From Jackrogersella multiformis (Eukaryota; Ascomycota; Sordariomycetes; Xylariales; Hypoxylaceae): a stretch of 64,000 nt of DNA. The DNA is taken from contig CADCXD010000004.1 in NCBI GenBank assembly GCA_902806575.1, positions 558,001 through 622,000 on the forward strand. Direction: 5' to 3'. Both the position numbers and the translations under genes were made by a program. A model generated the notes under the pieces. It made no database searches, had not been told where the DNA came from, and was given only the letters and a program-made list of their open reading frames with translations. Shown piece after piece: positions 1 through 9,624 of this stretch (position 1 is its first letter; every line of letters begins with the position of its first letter).

Positions 1-1759
1 GTATAAGATTATTTTAAGGTGGTTTTTTAAAAAGGTTTTTAAGTAATTTAAGGTTTTAAGATTAATTATTAAAATCGAAATTATTTAAGTTATTATTAAG
101 TATTTTAGCGGCTTTTTTAGGGGGAATTTTATTTTTATTTTTTTTAAATATAAAAAGGTTAATTTTAATAAAGTTAAATTATATTTAAGCGTTTTTAGTT
201 ATTTTTTTAATTTAAGCTTATAAAAAGGATTATAAAAAAAAGTTTTTTATTTAAACTTTTAAATTAAAATATTTAATAAATGATATTTTAAAATATATTA
301 AGTTTTTTTAATTAAAAGAATTTAATTTAATTAACGTTTTTAATATAATATGCCTTTTAATACTTTTTAAAATAAAATAAATATTAATTAATTTATTAAG
401 AATAACTTAAATATAAACTTTTAAATTAACGGCAGATTTTTACGTTAATATATATAAGGTTTATATATTTTTTTATAAAAAGATTATTAATTTAAGATTT
501 TTTAATATAAGCTTAATTTATTACATTTATTAAAGATTCTTTTACTTTTTAATATTTTAATAAAAAGTTTAAAAGGTTTATTAATAATAATTAACCATTT
601 TTTTAAATTTTTTAATAATTTTTTATTAACCTTAATTATTTTATATATATTAAATAATTATATTTTAAATGTATTACAAAAAATCTAAGCTAGTTTATTA
701 GATTTATTATTTAAAATAAGTTATTTATTTATTTATTAATACTATATCGGTTTAATTAAATTAAATTATTATATTATAAATTATTTAAATTATATTATAT
801 TAATTTTAAATTTAGTTTTTATTAATAATTTAATTATTTATAACGATTATAATAAATATTTAAATAATATAATAATTATCGTATATCTTTTAATAAAACT
901 TAATAAATTATATAAAAAAGTTATTAAAATTAATTTTAATATTATTAATATTAAAAACGTTTTATATAATTATTTTATAATTTTAAGGGTTATAAAGGAT
1001 TATAATATTATCGTTATTAAGTTAAAATAATTTAAGAATAAAAGAAAGGTTTTAAAGCGATATATTTTTTATTTTAAATATTTTAATAAAGAATTATATA
1101 TTAAAACGTTATTTAATTTTAATAAGTTTTTATAAACGGTAATTCTTTTTATACTTACCTTTAGCTTTAAAATTTTATAAGAAAGGTATTATTAAAAACT
1201 TGAAAAATTATTTATTATTTAATAAGGAAAATAATTTAAAATTTTATGGATTAATTAATAATAAAATTAAGGTATAAATATTTAACTTAAGTATTTATAA
1301 AATAATAAAATTAATAAGTAATGTTAATATAATATATTTTAATAAGAAGTTTTTTTAAATAAATTAATTACTTATAAGTGGTTAAAATAAGGTAATTTTT
1401 AAAAAAAGATTAATTTTCTTCCGAAAAACTTATACTTTTTTAAGAATAAGGTTTTCTTAAAATAAAAAATTTTTATCTATAATAAAAGTAATAAAATTTA
1501 AAACTATAATTTAAAGGTCTTTGCTTTTTTTTTATTTTTTTTATAAAAAAAGGCATAATAATATATATATATAATTTAAATATCTTTTTAAGCGCCGTTA
1601 ACGCCTTCTTAATCTTATTAATTCAATTTTACATATATTAACTAAATCTTTTAATTAACCTTATTTAATAACTTTATTTCATAAGTTTTAACATATCTCG
1701 TATTTATTAACTTATATATATTAATTATACTTTATTTCGTGAAGCTTATCCATATGACA
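1..1759 (-). mobile_element. RIP-mutated LTR retrotransposon, 5' part, minus orientation (cut by window start)
   Basis: This is almost pure A+T sequence with few remaining C residues and no long reading frame. Read on the minus strand it aligns over its whole length with the first 1.6 kb of the element at 9312-15568: the LTR at 1478-1759, then internal sequence down to position 1, which corresponds to about 10.9 kb of the other copy. The two copies differ mainly by C/T and G/A changes, as RIP produces. The LTR outer edge, TGTCATATGGATA on the minus strand ending at 1759, is far less mutated than the interior. The internal part seems to hold about 150-200 bp more than the other copy over the same stretch. 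The 3' half and the second LTR lie outside the window, so no target duplication can be checked. Confidence 0.85.
1478..1759 (-). repeat. 5' LTR of the minus-oriented element
   Basis: On the minus strand it starts TGTCATATGGATA and aligns with both LTRs of the element at 9312-15568. It is about 30 bp shorter than those. The inner boundary was set by aligning the end of the intact 3' LTR (TTGTCACA, 15561-15568) to its C-to-T mutated equivalent here. Confidence 0.75.
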
Positions 1760-2628
1760 TTAACTACCTTTATTCCATATTACGGTTGCTTTTATCATGC
1801 GATTACTAAGGCGCTAAATAGTTTTCACGATATTTGATGAGAATCTCGGTTTCTTCTGATCATCTATGAAGCTGTGCAATAATACCAAGCGTAATACTGC
1901 ACCTCATTCTATTAAGCTGCGAGGTGAGTATGCCCTGTCTCTACAGCTTAGTTAGATTCAAAGTATATAGATCTACGAATTAGGTTAACGCGCTGAAGAG
2001 CTTGTATATTTACGGTACCTTCTCTCATGGCATAGTTCTTGCAATTCAGGCCTATCCTATTATGCTCCGGAAAATTAAATATCTACCAAGGTACCGATGA
2101 GTAACGGTAGGTTAGGTATTGACACTTATTCATCCCATAATTATGACTCAAATTAAGGCTACGTACATACCTGGTAACTAGGTACCTGCCATAGAAATTA
2201 CTAGTGGAAGCCATTCTTTTCATGATGAATACTTACCTTACATAGGTACTTAGTAGGTACCTCATAAGGTTAAGCCGGTCATTTACTAATAGTACTTAAT
2301 TGTAATTAGGTAGGTAGGTATTGGTATCCATCGAATCTACCAATAGGGAATACCTAGAAATTTACCAATTAGTATAAGCTCTGAAAGTTTAGTTCTGTAG
2401 CTGTAATAGCCGTAATAGATCTAGTAGTTTTACCTGAAACTGTAGCAGCTGTACTTAGGGGAATGCATCGTTATAAGTGCTATGGCCAGTAGCCATGTAA
2501 CTAAATATAACCATCTAAACATTAAACGCGAGTTCCAATTTATAAAATTTGTTTTCATTTTCCCTCTTCAACTAATTATCCTACTTAATTTTTTACTCAC
2601 TCCCATTATTGTCAACCACTGCGACACG
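1760..2628. other. Intergenic spacer upstream of the 2629 gene
   Basis: Base composition returns to normal at about 1760. The stretch is rich in TAGGTAGGTA/TACCTACC-type palindromic motifs (2085, 2183, 2250-2265, 2305-2325). A frame open from 2482 in phase with the gene at 2629 would add 49 A+T-rich residues, more likely 5' leader than protein. No other gene is supported. Confidence 0.5.
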
Positions 2629-4242
2629 ATGGCCGAGACGAAGAAGATGACGAAGGTCGAGGTGGAGCGCCGCCAACAAGTTCTGGCGGTCGCCGACAAG
2701 AGGCGCCCAGGGCTAAAGGAGGACCTATCCTTTGATCTGATAGAGAAAGAAACGGCGAAGGGGCTGCTGTCTAAAGAGTGCCACCCCTTTGTATCCGCCG
2801 ACTATTTTAATTGGTTGGTGGATCGTCATATCTGGCGCTTCGTCTGTGAGTTTGCTTCCCCCATCCGGCGTGAAGAAGGAACGGCGACTGATAATATCAT
2901 AGTCAAAGATGACAGCGGGTTTAATTGGGTCATGCCCAAGATGTACAGCCGACCATACAGTACAGCGTACCTAAAGGCGTTCTTCGCTGCGAAAGACAGC
3001 GAGAAGGAGAATACCGAGGCTGGAGGATCCCTCTCAGCACAGGTTGCCAAGGGAAAGGGGAAAGCCAACGTGGAGGAGATGTCGGCGCAGGTAATCGACC
3101 CGGCACACCTCGTCGGCGGCCAACAGCGTATCAACGGGTCTTATCATCCTAAAGACCCGGTGGACTCCTACCACGCCCCACTAGCCACCAAGGCGGCTCT
3201 CCACGAGGAGCTGCTCGGCAACAGGCCGTACCTAAAAGGGTGCGGGCCTTTCGAGATCCTCTGCGTTTTCCCCGCCGATGCAAAGGCGGGGCGCGACCGC
3301 CGTGTCGGTCATGTCAAATGCATCGGCGATACGACTGAGGAAATTAAAGGCACCATCAAAGAGGCTACCAGAATCCTGAGCGGGTCGTGGGGATCTGTTT
3401 CGGTATTTTTGAAATATCGACACCTACCCGACACCTCGGTCCTCGTGGGTGCCTTCCTGGACTGGCCATCCTTCGTAGATGTCCAGAATTCGGCGTGGAG
3501 GTTGCTCCTCTACCACGGCTGGTTGGGGCTTTTGAGTTGGTACTCCGACCAGCTCAAGGGCGGCCGCCAGAACCTGGCCGATTTTTTGCGAGAGTATCGC
3601 AAAGACCAGTTCTGGGAGCACCCAGCTGTATACTGCCTTGTGGACTCCAGGCTCTGTGCGAGGGAGATTGTGGAGAAGGAGAGGAAGCAGCAGGCTGAGG
3701 AGATGGAGGGCGACGCCGCCGAAGCGCTGCATCTCCTCGAGGAGCAGGAGAGGTACGGCTTTGAGTTCGGAGCCGCGCGTACAAAGAAGCTCGTCGCGGG
3801 CAGGCCGACCCCCGCCCACAGGAGGGCCGTGCTCTCGCGGTTGGTGAAGGAGGAGGAGGGTAAGCTTTACCCTATGGGCGCCGATGAAGAGTCACGCCGT
3901 CGCATAGTGTCGCCAGTGTCGGAAGATGCGCTAGTCGACCAACTAATTGACATCCTCCAGCGCTCCGGCGTCACCACAAAGGAGAAGATGGACGAGATCA
4001 AGAAGATCTTCACGGATCTTCAGAGCCCTTGGGAGTACCTATTGTCCCGCCATACCCGCCACGCCATCGTCAAGGATACCCTACGGGAGTATAAGAAGCT
4101 ATGCGGCAAAGACGTAGCCGTCCTCATCGAGGAGAAGCTGGCTGAATGGAACTCCTTCGAGATGGAGTTGAAGGCGGAAGAGGACGACTGCGACCTAAGT
4201 AGCCTCGCCAAGACTGTGAAGAGTCTACGCCGAGGAGATTGA
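2629..4242 (+). CDS. Unrecognised fungal protein, 537 aa
   Basis: A single open frame encodes 537 residues from the ATG at 2629. An in-frame ATG at 2482 exists, but the 49 extra codons are A+T-rich and leader-like, while composition switches sharply to coding type at 2629. I recognise no domain. Visible features: a charged Lys/Glu-rich N-terminus, a Gly/Ser/Lys-rich linker around residues 125-155, a central region rich in Trp and aromatic residues (about 290-345) suggesting a folded domain, and a charged C-terminal half with long helical stretches (EKERKQQAEEMEGDAAEAL and similar). There is no signal peptide or clear membrane segment from the chosen start. It lies between two RIP-mutated transposons and is itself not visibly mutated. 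A lineage-specific gene is the best reading. Confidence 0.65.
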   Translation: MAETKKMTKVEVERRQQVLAVADKRRPGLKEDLSFDLIEKETAKGLLSKECHPFVSADYFNWLVDRHIWRFVCEFASPIRREEGTATDNIIVKDDSGFNWVMPKMYSRPYSTAYLKAFFAAKDSEKENTEAGGSLSAQVAKGKGKANVEEMSAQVIDPAHLVGGQQRINGSYHPKDPVDSYHAPLATKAALHEELLGNRPYLKGCGPFEILCVFPADAKAGRDRRVGHVKCIGDTTEEIKGTIKEATRILSGSWGSVSVFLKYRHLPDTSVLVGAFLDWPSFVDVQNSAWRLLLYHGWLGLLSWYSDQLKGGRQNLADFLREYRKDQFWEHPAVYCLVDSRLCAREIVEKERKQQAEEMEGDAAEALHLLEEQERYGFEFGAARTKKLVAGRPTPAHRRAVLSRLVKEEEGKLYPMGADEESRRRIVSPVSEDALVDQLIDILQRSGVTTKEKMDEIKKIFTDLQSPWEYLLSRHTRHAIVKDTLREYKKLCGKDVAVLIEEKLAEWNSFEMELKAEEDDCDLSSLAKTVKSLRRGD

Positions 4243-7044
4243 TGTCGTATCCCACGTGGAATGGCTTTCTCTGGCGGATCTTGTGATCCGCGTTTATCTA
4301 CTTCTCCCCTTCTGTCTTGTCTCGGGGTGGTTGTTCTGTGTCTGGCCATTCATTCTTATTGCTCGTTGAGTTTCTGATAGTAATACATGATTTCCTTTTG
4401 ATGATGATTACCTTTACCGTTTATAATGATACGCCGTTATACTCCTGGATAATTAACTATCTAGGTACCTTAGCTAGGTACCTATGCTGTCGTATAATTC
4501 ACGTGACCTATGATTGCCAAGCCTATGGAACAGGCCTTTGTGGGGCGGTTATGTAATCAAGAGGATAAAGTACAGTGAGATCCTGTGAAGCTTAAAAACC
4601 TAAACAATACAACAACATTACAACCTCTATTATATTTGACGAGAGCTGTAAGATATAGATCTTTTAAGACCTTCGGTTTCACCGCCGCGGACGTAAATGC
4701 AAGAATAATACGAATCAGAGGAAGAAGCAATCGAATTCTGGTCCTCCCCGTATACCTACAAACCAAGATTTCTTAACGCTAATAATACCTGGACAGGCCG
4801 AGTTTCTTCCGAATCCACCATATGGCAAATTGAAAGAGGGCTGAATGACCTCGATCAATTGACTGTTTAATCAACAGTAGATAACTATAAACATAAATAC
4901 ACTCAAACGACTTCTTGACTACAGCTGCAGACCAGGGTATGATTAGGTCATCCCGGATTCCCGATCGAAGCTTGAGATTCTTAGCCTGATATGTGACAGC
5001 TTAAACAAACTGGTACGTATAGAGCGTGCTTCTATTTATCGATGACTAAAATATGGGGATGCGGCTAAACCCAATAAAGTAGTAGCCGAAGCTGGCAAGG
5101 ATGAAGCTGAGAATCGGCTCCAAAATGTATGTCAATGATATGCAGAAACTCCAGTCAGCATAGGATGACTTGTTAACGTCCAAGGCTACTGTAGAAAGGG
5201 AGCTCAGATCGGCTAAAGATACCACCACAGACGAGCGAGGTCATTTGGAACAAAAGATCAAGGACCTCGAGGATTCGTTGGTCCAGCTTTGGGAGCAGAT
5301 GGACAAGACTAATCCCCCTCCTCCCAAGCGGACACGCTACGAGGTAATCCCTAACCCTTAGCGTAACCAAGTAACGCAGGTCACTTCCTTCATGGGGGTT
5401 TGCCGTCCAATAATGGATGCTTCCTGTTCCGCAGATAAAGTGATATCTTTCGTCTCGTAGGCTTTGGCAGACCGGATCAAGATAAGTAATAGAAAAAAGG
5501 CACACGGGTATTGGTAGCCTACGTATAGCTTCCTTCCCTACACGCACACCTAGGTAGTGAGACCCAGGCGGGGCGTCACTCAAATCTGATTTCCCTCCTC
5601 GTTTTTTGTAACTCTTTTTCGCTCCAAGGTTTGCTGGCTATCTGAGTTGGTTGGGCGTGGGGGCTGGTTTCTGGCAGTCGGCAGCGTATTGTACAAATGT
5701 GTAATGAAAAATTTAAATACGAATGTCTGAGTCTTCCTCTGTAGGTAGGCAGAAACGGGCAAAACGACGAAAAGTTGTAAAGGGGACCATCAGGCATAAC
5801 GCAAGCAATAAAACGCTGCTTCTGCCTTGTCTACCTAGTTACGTACTAAAGTTCCTACAGATCTTTGATCAAATATATTCAAAATCGGACCTGCCAGAAG
5901 CCTAATCTATCGGGGATAGACAAGACGGAGGGTTCAGCCCGTTGGTGGTGTACTCCGTGCGAAGGGATACACTTGAGACACCGTAAAGAAAGGCATGTTT
6001 CTGTATGTATACCGCAATCCATTAGGTACCTAGGTAGGTACCTTAGGTAGGTAGAGATAGGTTGAGAGCTCCTTGCGCAACAATGTCGTTAATATACATA
6101 TCGCAAGGTCTGCCTTATGATAGGGCCTTGCTGTATAAAGACATATGATCACCCTCGCACCGTGCGTTTCCCGAATAGGCATTACAGTTATTTCTATTTT
6201 AGATGGCCACACAGAGATACGTCATTTAGAAAATATCCTACATCTAGGAGAGAGCCAGGAGTATTACGGCTGTCACCTGTAAGTACCACTCAATTCTCAG
6301 TCGGCCAATGATTAATTCAACAGGACGATAGGCCTATGAGGTAAATTTCATAGATAGAATGACTTAATCTCTATGGTTGCTGATACGTAGGTACACAGGT
6401 TAGCACATATCCTACTCATCCGATCTCAAGGTGAATCATAAAGACATTTAGCATTTAGAATGAGCTCATTAAAATGATTAATGGAAGTATCTAAGTCAAT
6501 GCGTCCTTTTGTGACAGACCAATGCAATGTTGAACAGCACTTTCTTATGGTCTCCTCAGATATGTGGTCCTGACAGTGGAATTATGTCTTGATATCATCG
6601 TACTAGTATCTACCTAGGCAGAAAGGATGAATCAAAGGGCACTCAAGGATACTCAGGAGGTTCCCTAAACTGTACGTACCTTAGAAATTCAGAGTTTACA
6701 TAGCTCATTGAAGTAATTTCATCCTTTACCTACCTAGGTAGATATCCACCGTGACTTATTTATAGGTATGGGATGAAATTCACCACTCGCAAGCATCTGA
6801 ATACATGCTCAATATACTCACAAAGAAACACTCTACGAAGCTTAGGGAAACCCTACTATTATGCAAAATATGCCACTGAAGAAGCCTTGATAAATCAAAT
6901 TTCAAAAACAACAGCAACTAAATCGAGATTCCTAGCACTTCGTTTTTGTTCTCTTGTTTCTTTTTACATCTTCAGCCTGTTCTTCATATCTATCACTGCC
7001 AACAGACGTTTCTACAACCGAGCAGGCGTCTCTTATCCGTCATA
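4243..7044. other. Spacer between the two orphan genes, containing one gene relic
   Basis: A 2.8-kb stretch with short frames on both strands that look random, apart from the coiled-coil relic at 5055-5361. Palindromic TACCTAGGTA motifs recur at 4461-4486, 5540, 6022-6050, 6610 and 6728-6745. A 60-codon Lys/Arg-rich frame at 5723-5905 starts with ATG but has no support. Confidence 0.4.
5055..5361 (+). pseudogene. Decayed coiled-coil protein gene fragment
   Basis: Two overlapping frames look coding. The upstream one (5055-5135, containing KVVAEAGKDEAENRLQN) and the downstream one (5135-5361, containing ATVERELRSAKDTTTDERGH and a Pro-rich tail ending at TAG 5359-5361) both have the charged heptad pattern of a coiled coil but are in different phases, so a frameshift lies near 5125-5145. 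The downstream frame is also broken by a TAG where a Gln codon would fit (LQSA*DDLL), one C-to-T change from CAG, consistent with RIP leaking from the neighbouring transposons. No start codon is apparent. The original protein is unknown. Confidence 0.5.
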
Positions 7045-8253
7045 ATGGATGCAAATTCTTCTATCCCTGTCGCCCTCGATCTTGGCGACATACGTCAAAT
7101 TCACCTTGACGACGAACAAGCACAGAATTATGTGCTCACGAGGCAACTTCCTCGCACTTACTCGGGTACCCATAGCCTCGAGACATTCAATCAGAGGGAG
7201 AGGCATGTACTTGTTACCGTGATCGTCGTGCTGAGGCACCTAGTGTCCATGGTGGCCATCGAGCATCGACAGATCGATGACCATTGCCCCTTTGCGTCTT
7301 TGATCTGGGCCGACTTAGGAGATGAGGACAAGACCGAGATGTTGAATCGGGCTCAATCCGCCATCCTAAGCAAGTTTCGGAGCAGCTTGGGAGATAAAGC
7401 AATCACTTTCCAAAACCTCATGGAAAATGAGGATATGTGGAAGACCTTCTGGAGCCTGCCGGCATTCCGTCTCTGGAACCCCCTAGTCTTATATATGGAC
7501 ATGAATAAGGAACCGAAACAGTGGGACAAAGCCCAAATTAAAGATCCCAAACTGTTACATAAGATCTCATTGATGGAGTACCGCGGTGACGAGGATCTTA
7601 GCGACCATATTAACAGCTATTTCGGAGAGTTCATTAATAAACAAGACGGGTTCCCCCAGTTCTGGCATACGAACCGCCCCGCCATCATCCGTGTCCTGTA
7701 CCATCATGCGGACGATAGCACCCCCAAGACTTGGCACGGCCTGCGACGTATACAAGTAAAGGGGAATCTTACCGTCAAGGATGGCATGATCAGTCATGAT
7801 GGTTCGGAGAAACCGGATAGCTACATGCTCATCGCGGTGGTCTGCCTCGGCGGTTGGAAAGGAGAAGAGGACCGGATACGTCTATACAACGAAGGTGGTG
7901 TGTATGTCGATCTTCCAGAGGAGTGCATACCTTATGCAGGCACCAACTGGCGCTTAGGTGATCCGCATGAGCGATATATGCTGTATTACATGCTAGGGAG
8001 TCCCCCTATTGGTGCGTCGACCAAGGAAGTTATGCCTATACCTCCACACGTAAGGGCGAAGATTGCCCGGGCCAGTGCTATGATAGAGGCCTCACCCTAC
8101 AACAAACCAGTTTTTACTGCTGCCGACCTCGGACAGGATCCGGCGGCCGGCGCAGCGGGAACTTCCACGAGGACTGTTCAGGGTCTGTCGTCTGCGCGAA
8201 GAGGCTCCCGTCAAGGGAGCGGCGGTAGTCATTCAGGGGGCTCATCCAGTTAA
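7045..8253 (+). CDS. Unrecognised fungal protein, 402 aa
   Basis: One uninterrupted frame. The ATG at 7045 (MDANSSIPVALDLGD) is preferred over in-frame upstream non-ATG codons, because the 33 codons before it look like leader sequence. I recognise no domain. The region from about residue 20 to 330 is evenly mixed, with conserved-looking aromatic clusters (FWSLPAFRLWNPLVLYMDMN, WHGLRRIQVKGNL, AVVCLGGWKGEEDRIRLYNE) and looks like a globular fold. The last ~45 residues are Ala/Gly/Ser/Arg-rich and probably disordered, ending SGGSSS. No signal peptide or membrane segment is seen. With the 2629 gene it is one of two intact genes in the pocket between two RIP-mutated retrotransposons. Confidence 0.65.
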   Translation: MDANSSIPVALDLGDIRQIHLDDEQAQNYVLTRQLPRTYSGTHSLETFNQRERHVLVTVIVVLRHLVSMVAIEHRQIDDHCPFASLIWADLGDEDKTEMLNRAQSAILSKFRSSLGDKAITFQNLMENEDMWKTFWSLPAFRLWNPLVLYMDMNKEPKQWDKAQIKDPKLLHKISLMEYRGDEDLSDHINSYFGEFINKQDGFPQFWHTNRPAIIRVLYHHADDSTPKTWHGLRRIQVKGNLTVKDGMISHDGSEKPDSYMLIAVVCLGGWKGEEDRIRLYNEGGVYVDLPEECIPYAGTNWRLGDPHERYMLYYMLGSPPIGASTKEVMPIPPHVRAKIARASAMIEASPYNKPVFTAADLGQDPAAGAAGTSTRTVQGLSSARRGSRQGSGGSHSGGSSS

Positions 8254-9139
8254 AGTGATAAAGGGAATTGAGGGAAAAGCCATTGAGCCCCTCCAAGGGA
8301 CAGCTCTGGCTCGCTAGCGACTCGATTACTAGGTAGTATTATTATGAAACCGGAATTAGCGCGATCGAACTGGCTCTACAGCCCGGTCGGGGATGGAAAC
8401 AAAGTGGAAGGCTAGGGTATATGGTAGCATTCTTAGGTAGCATATAGTGTGTTAATGTACTGCGATTAGTATTAACCTCGAGCTCTCTCAAATGCAGATA
8501 CGACAGGCTTCACCCCTTCAGTAGTCCTAACATCTAACGTAGAACGGTACCCCTGGTGGTCGGTCCCCTTCCTACTTTTCCTCATTATACCTTGACACCT
8601 ACCTTGTTAGTACACTAACTCTAACGGCCCATGGAGGTTAGATATTTTAAAGGAAACCTAATTACCTACCTAGGTCCCTATTTTCTAGGTAGGTAGGCAC
8701 ACTAATGATACGTTTGTTTAAATACGGAACATTGCATCAATACTAAGCAAATTGTATATCAAATCACGATTTCTATACTTGGCGATAATGGTCATCGATA
8801 AAAGTATCCCTTTAACTACTGGTAACTACATAAGTAAAGTACCGTGAACATTAGAGCGCCTTTCCTACGACATATGTCCATGCCAGCCCACAATTCTCTT
8901 AGATCTCTATAAAGGCTAGAATTGAAATCCGCGTTAGATGCCTAGTAATAGTCCAAATCTTGTTGAGACCCTCCAGCAAGGTCGAGGTGCTGATGGCGAA
9001 AAATGCACCACTTGTACCCCTAACCAAGTTACAGTATTCTCGAATACGGGCTACGTTCATCAGCTTGTCACCTACAGAGATCATTAGAACCTCCCAGCTA
9101 ACGCAATCAGAAACCTCTATTTAGCCATGTCCACATCAT
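8254..9139. other. Spacer between the orphan gene and the split gene
   Basis: It carries palindromic motifs (8660-8700). A minus-strand frame at 8899-9084 encodes 61 residues from an ATG and can be read further upstream to about 9115 with coding-like composition (DKLMNVARIREYCNLVRG). It may be a relic exon, but no partner exon or family was recognised. Confidence 0.3.
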
Positions 9140-9311
9140 ATGCCGCTCGATCGAGGGTATGATGTAATCCGTTCCGACACCGGCTACGGCTGCGATCCAG
9201 GTCAGTGCTCATATGACTTCTGGGATTTACTGGCCGAGGCGGGTCCGGGCTAGGAGGTATGACACGTTAAAGTCGTGCCCGGTCTTATCCTAGTACCGCT
9301 CTATGATATCC
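9140..9311 (+). pseudogene. 5' fragment of a gene split by the LTR retrotransposon
   Basis: The plus frame from the ATG at 9140 reads MPLDRGYDVIRSDTGYGCD and onward with coding-like composition. It contains two in-frame stops, TAG at 9251-9253 and TGA at 9260-9262, each one C-to-T change from a sense codon. It then runs open to the element boundary (VKVVPGLILVPLYDI). The frame resumes exactly in phase at 15574 once the duplicated target site TATCC is counted once. The true start may lie in an unseen upstream exon. The family is not recognised. Confidence 0.55.
9307..9311. repeat. Target-site duplication TATCC, left copy
   Basis: Five bases immediately left of the LTR start (TGTCATACGG, 9312) are identical to the five bases immediately right of the 3' LTR end (15569-15573). 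A 5-bp duplication is usual for Gypsy/Copia-type integrases. Confidence 0.85.
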
Positions 9312-9624
9312 TGTCATACGGATAGGCTCCACGAAGCAGAGTATGATCAATATATGTATGTGAGTTAGTGAATACGAGATATGTTGAAACTTATAAAATA
9401 AAGCTATTAGATAAGGTTAATTAAAAAACTTAATTAATATATATAAGATTAAATTAATAAGATTAAGAGGGCGTTAACGACGCTTAAAAAGATATTTAAA
9501 TTATATATATATAAGTTATTACGCTTTATTTTATAAAAAGAAAAAGAAAATAAAAACTTTAAAATTATAAAAAATTATTATTTAAAATTAAATTATAATT
9601 TTAAGCTTTATTGTTTTTATTATA
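9312..9624 (+). repeat. 5' LTR
   Basis: It starts TGTCATACGGATAGG with normal base composition up to about 9400, then becomes A+T-only and ends TTTTTATTATA, the C-to-T/G-to-A version of the 3' LTR end CCCTTGTCACA. It aligns end to end with 15257-15568. Confidence 0.85.
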
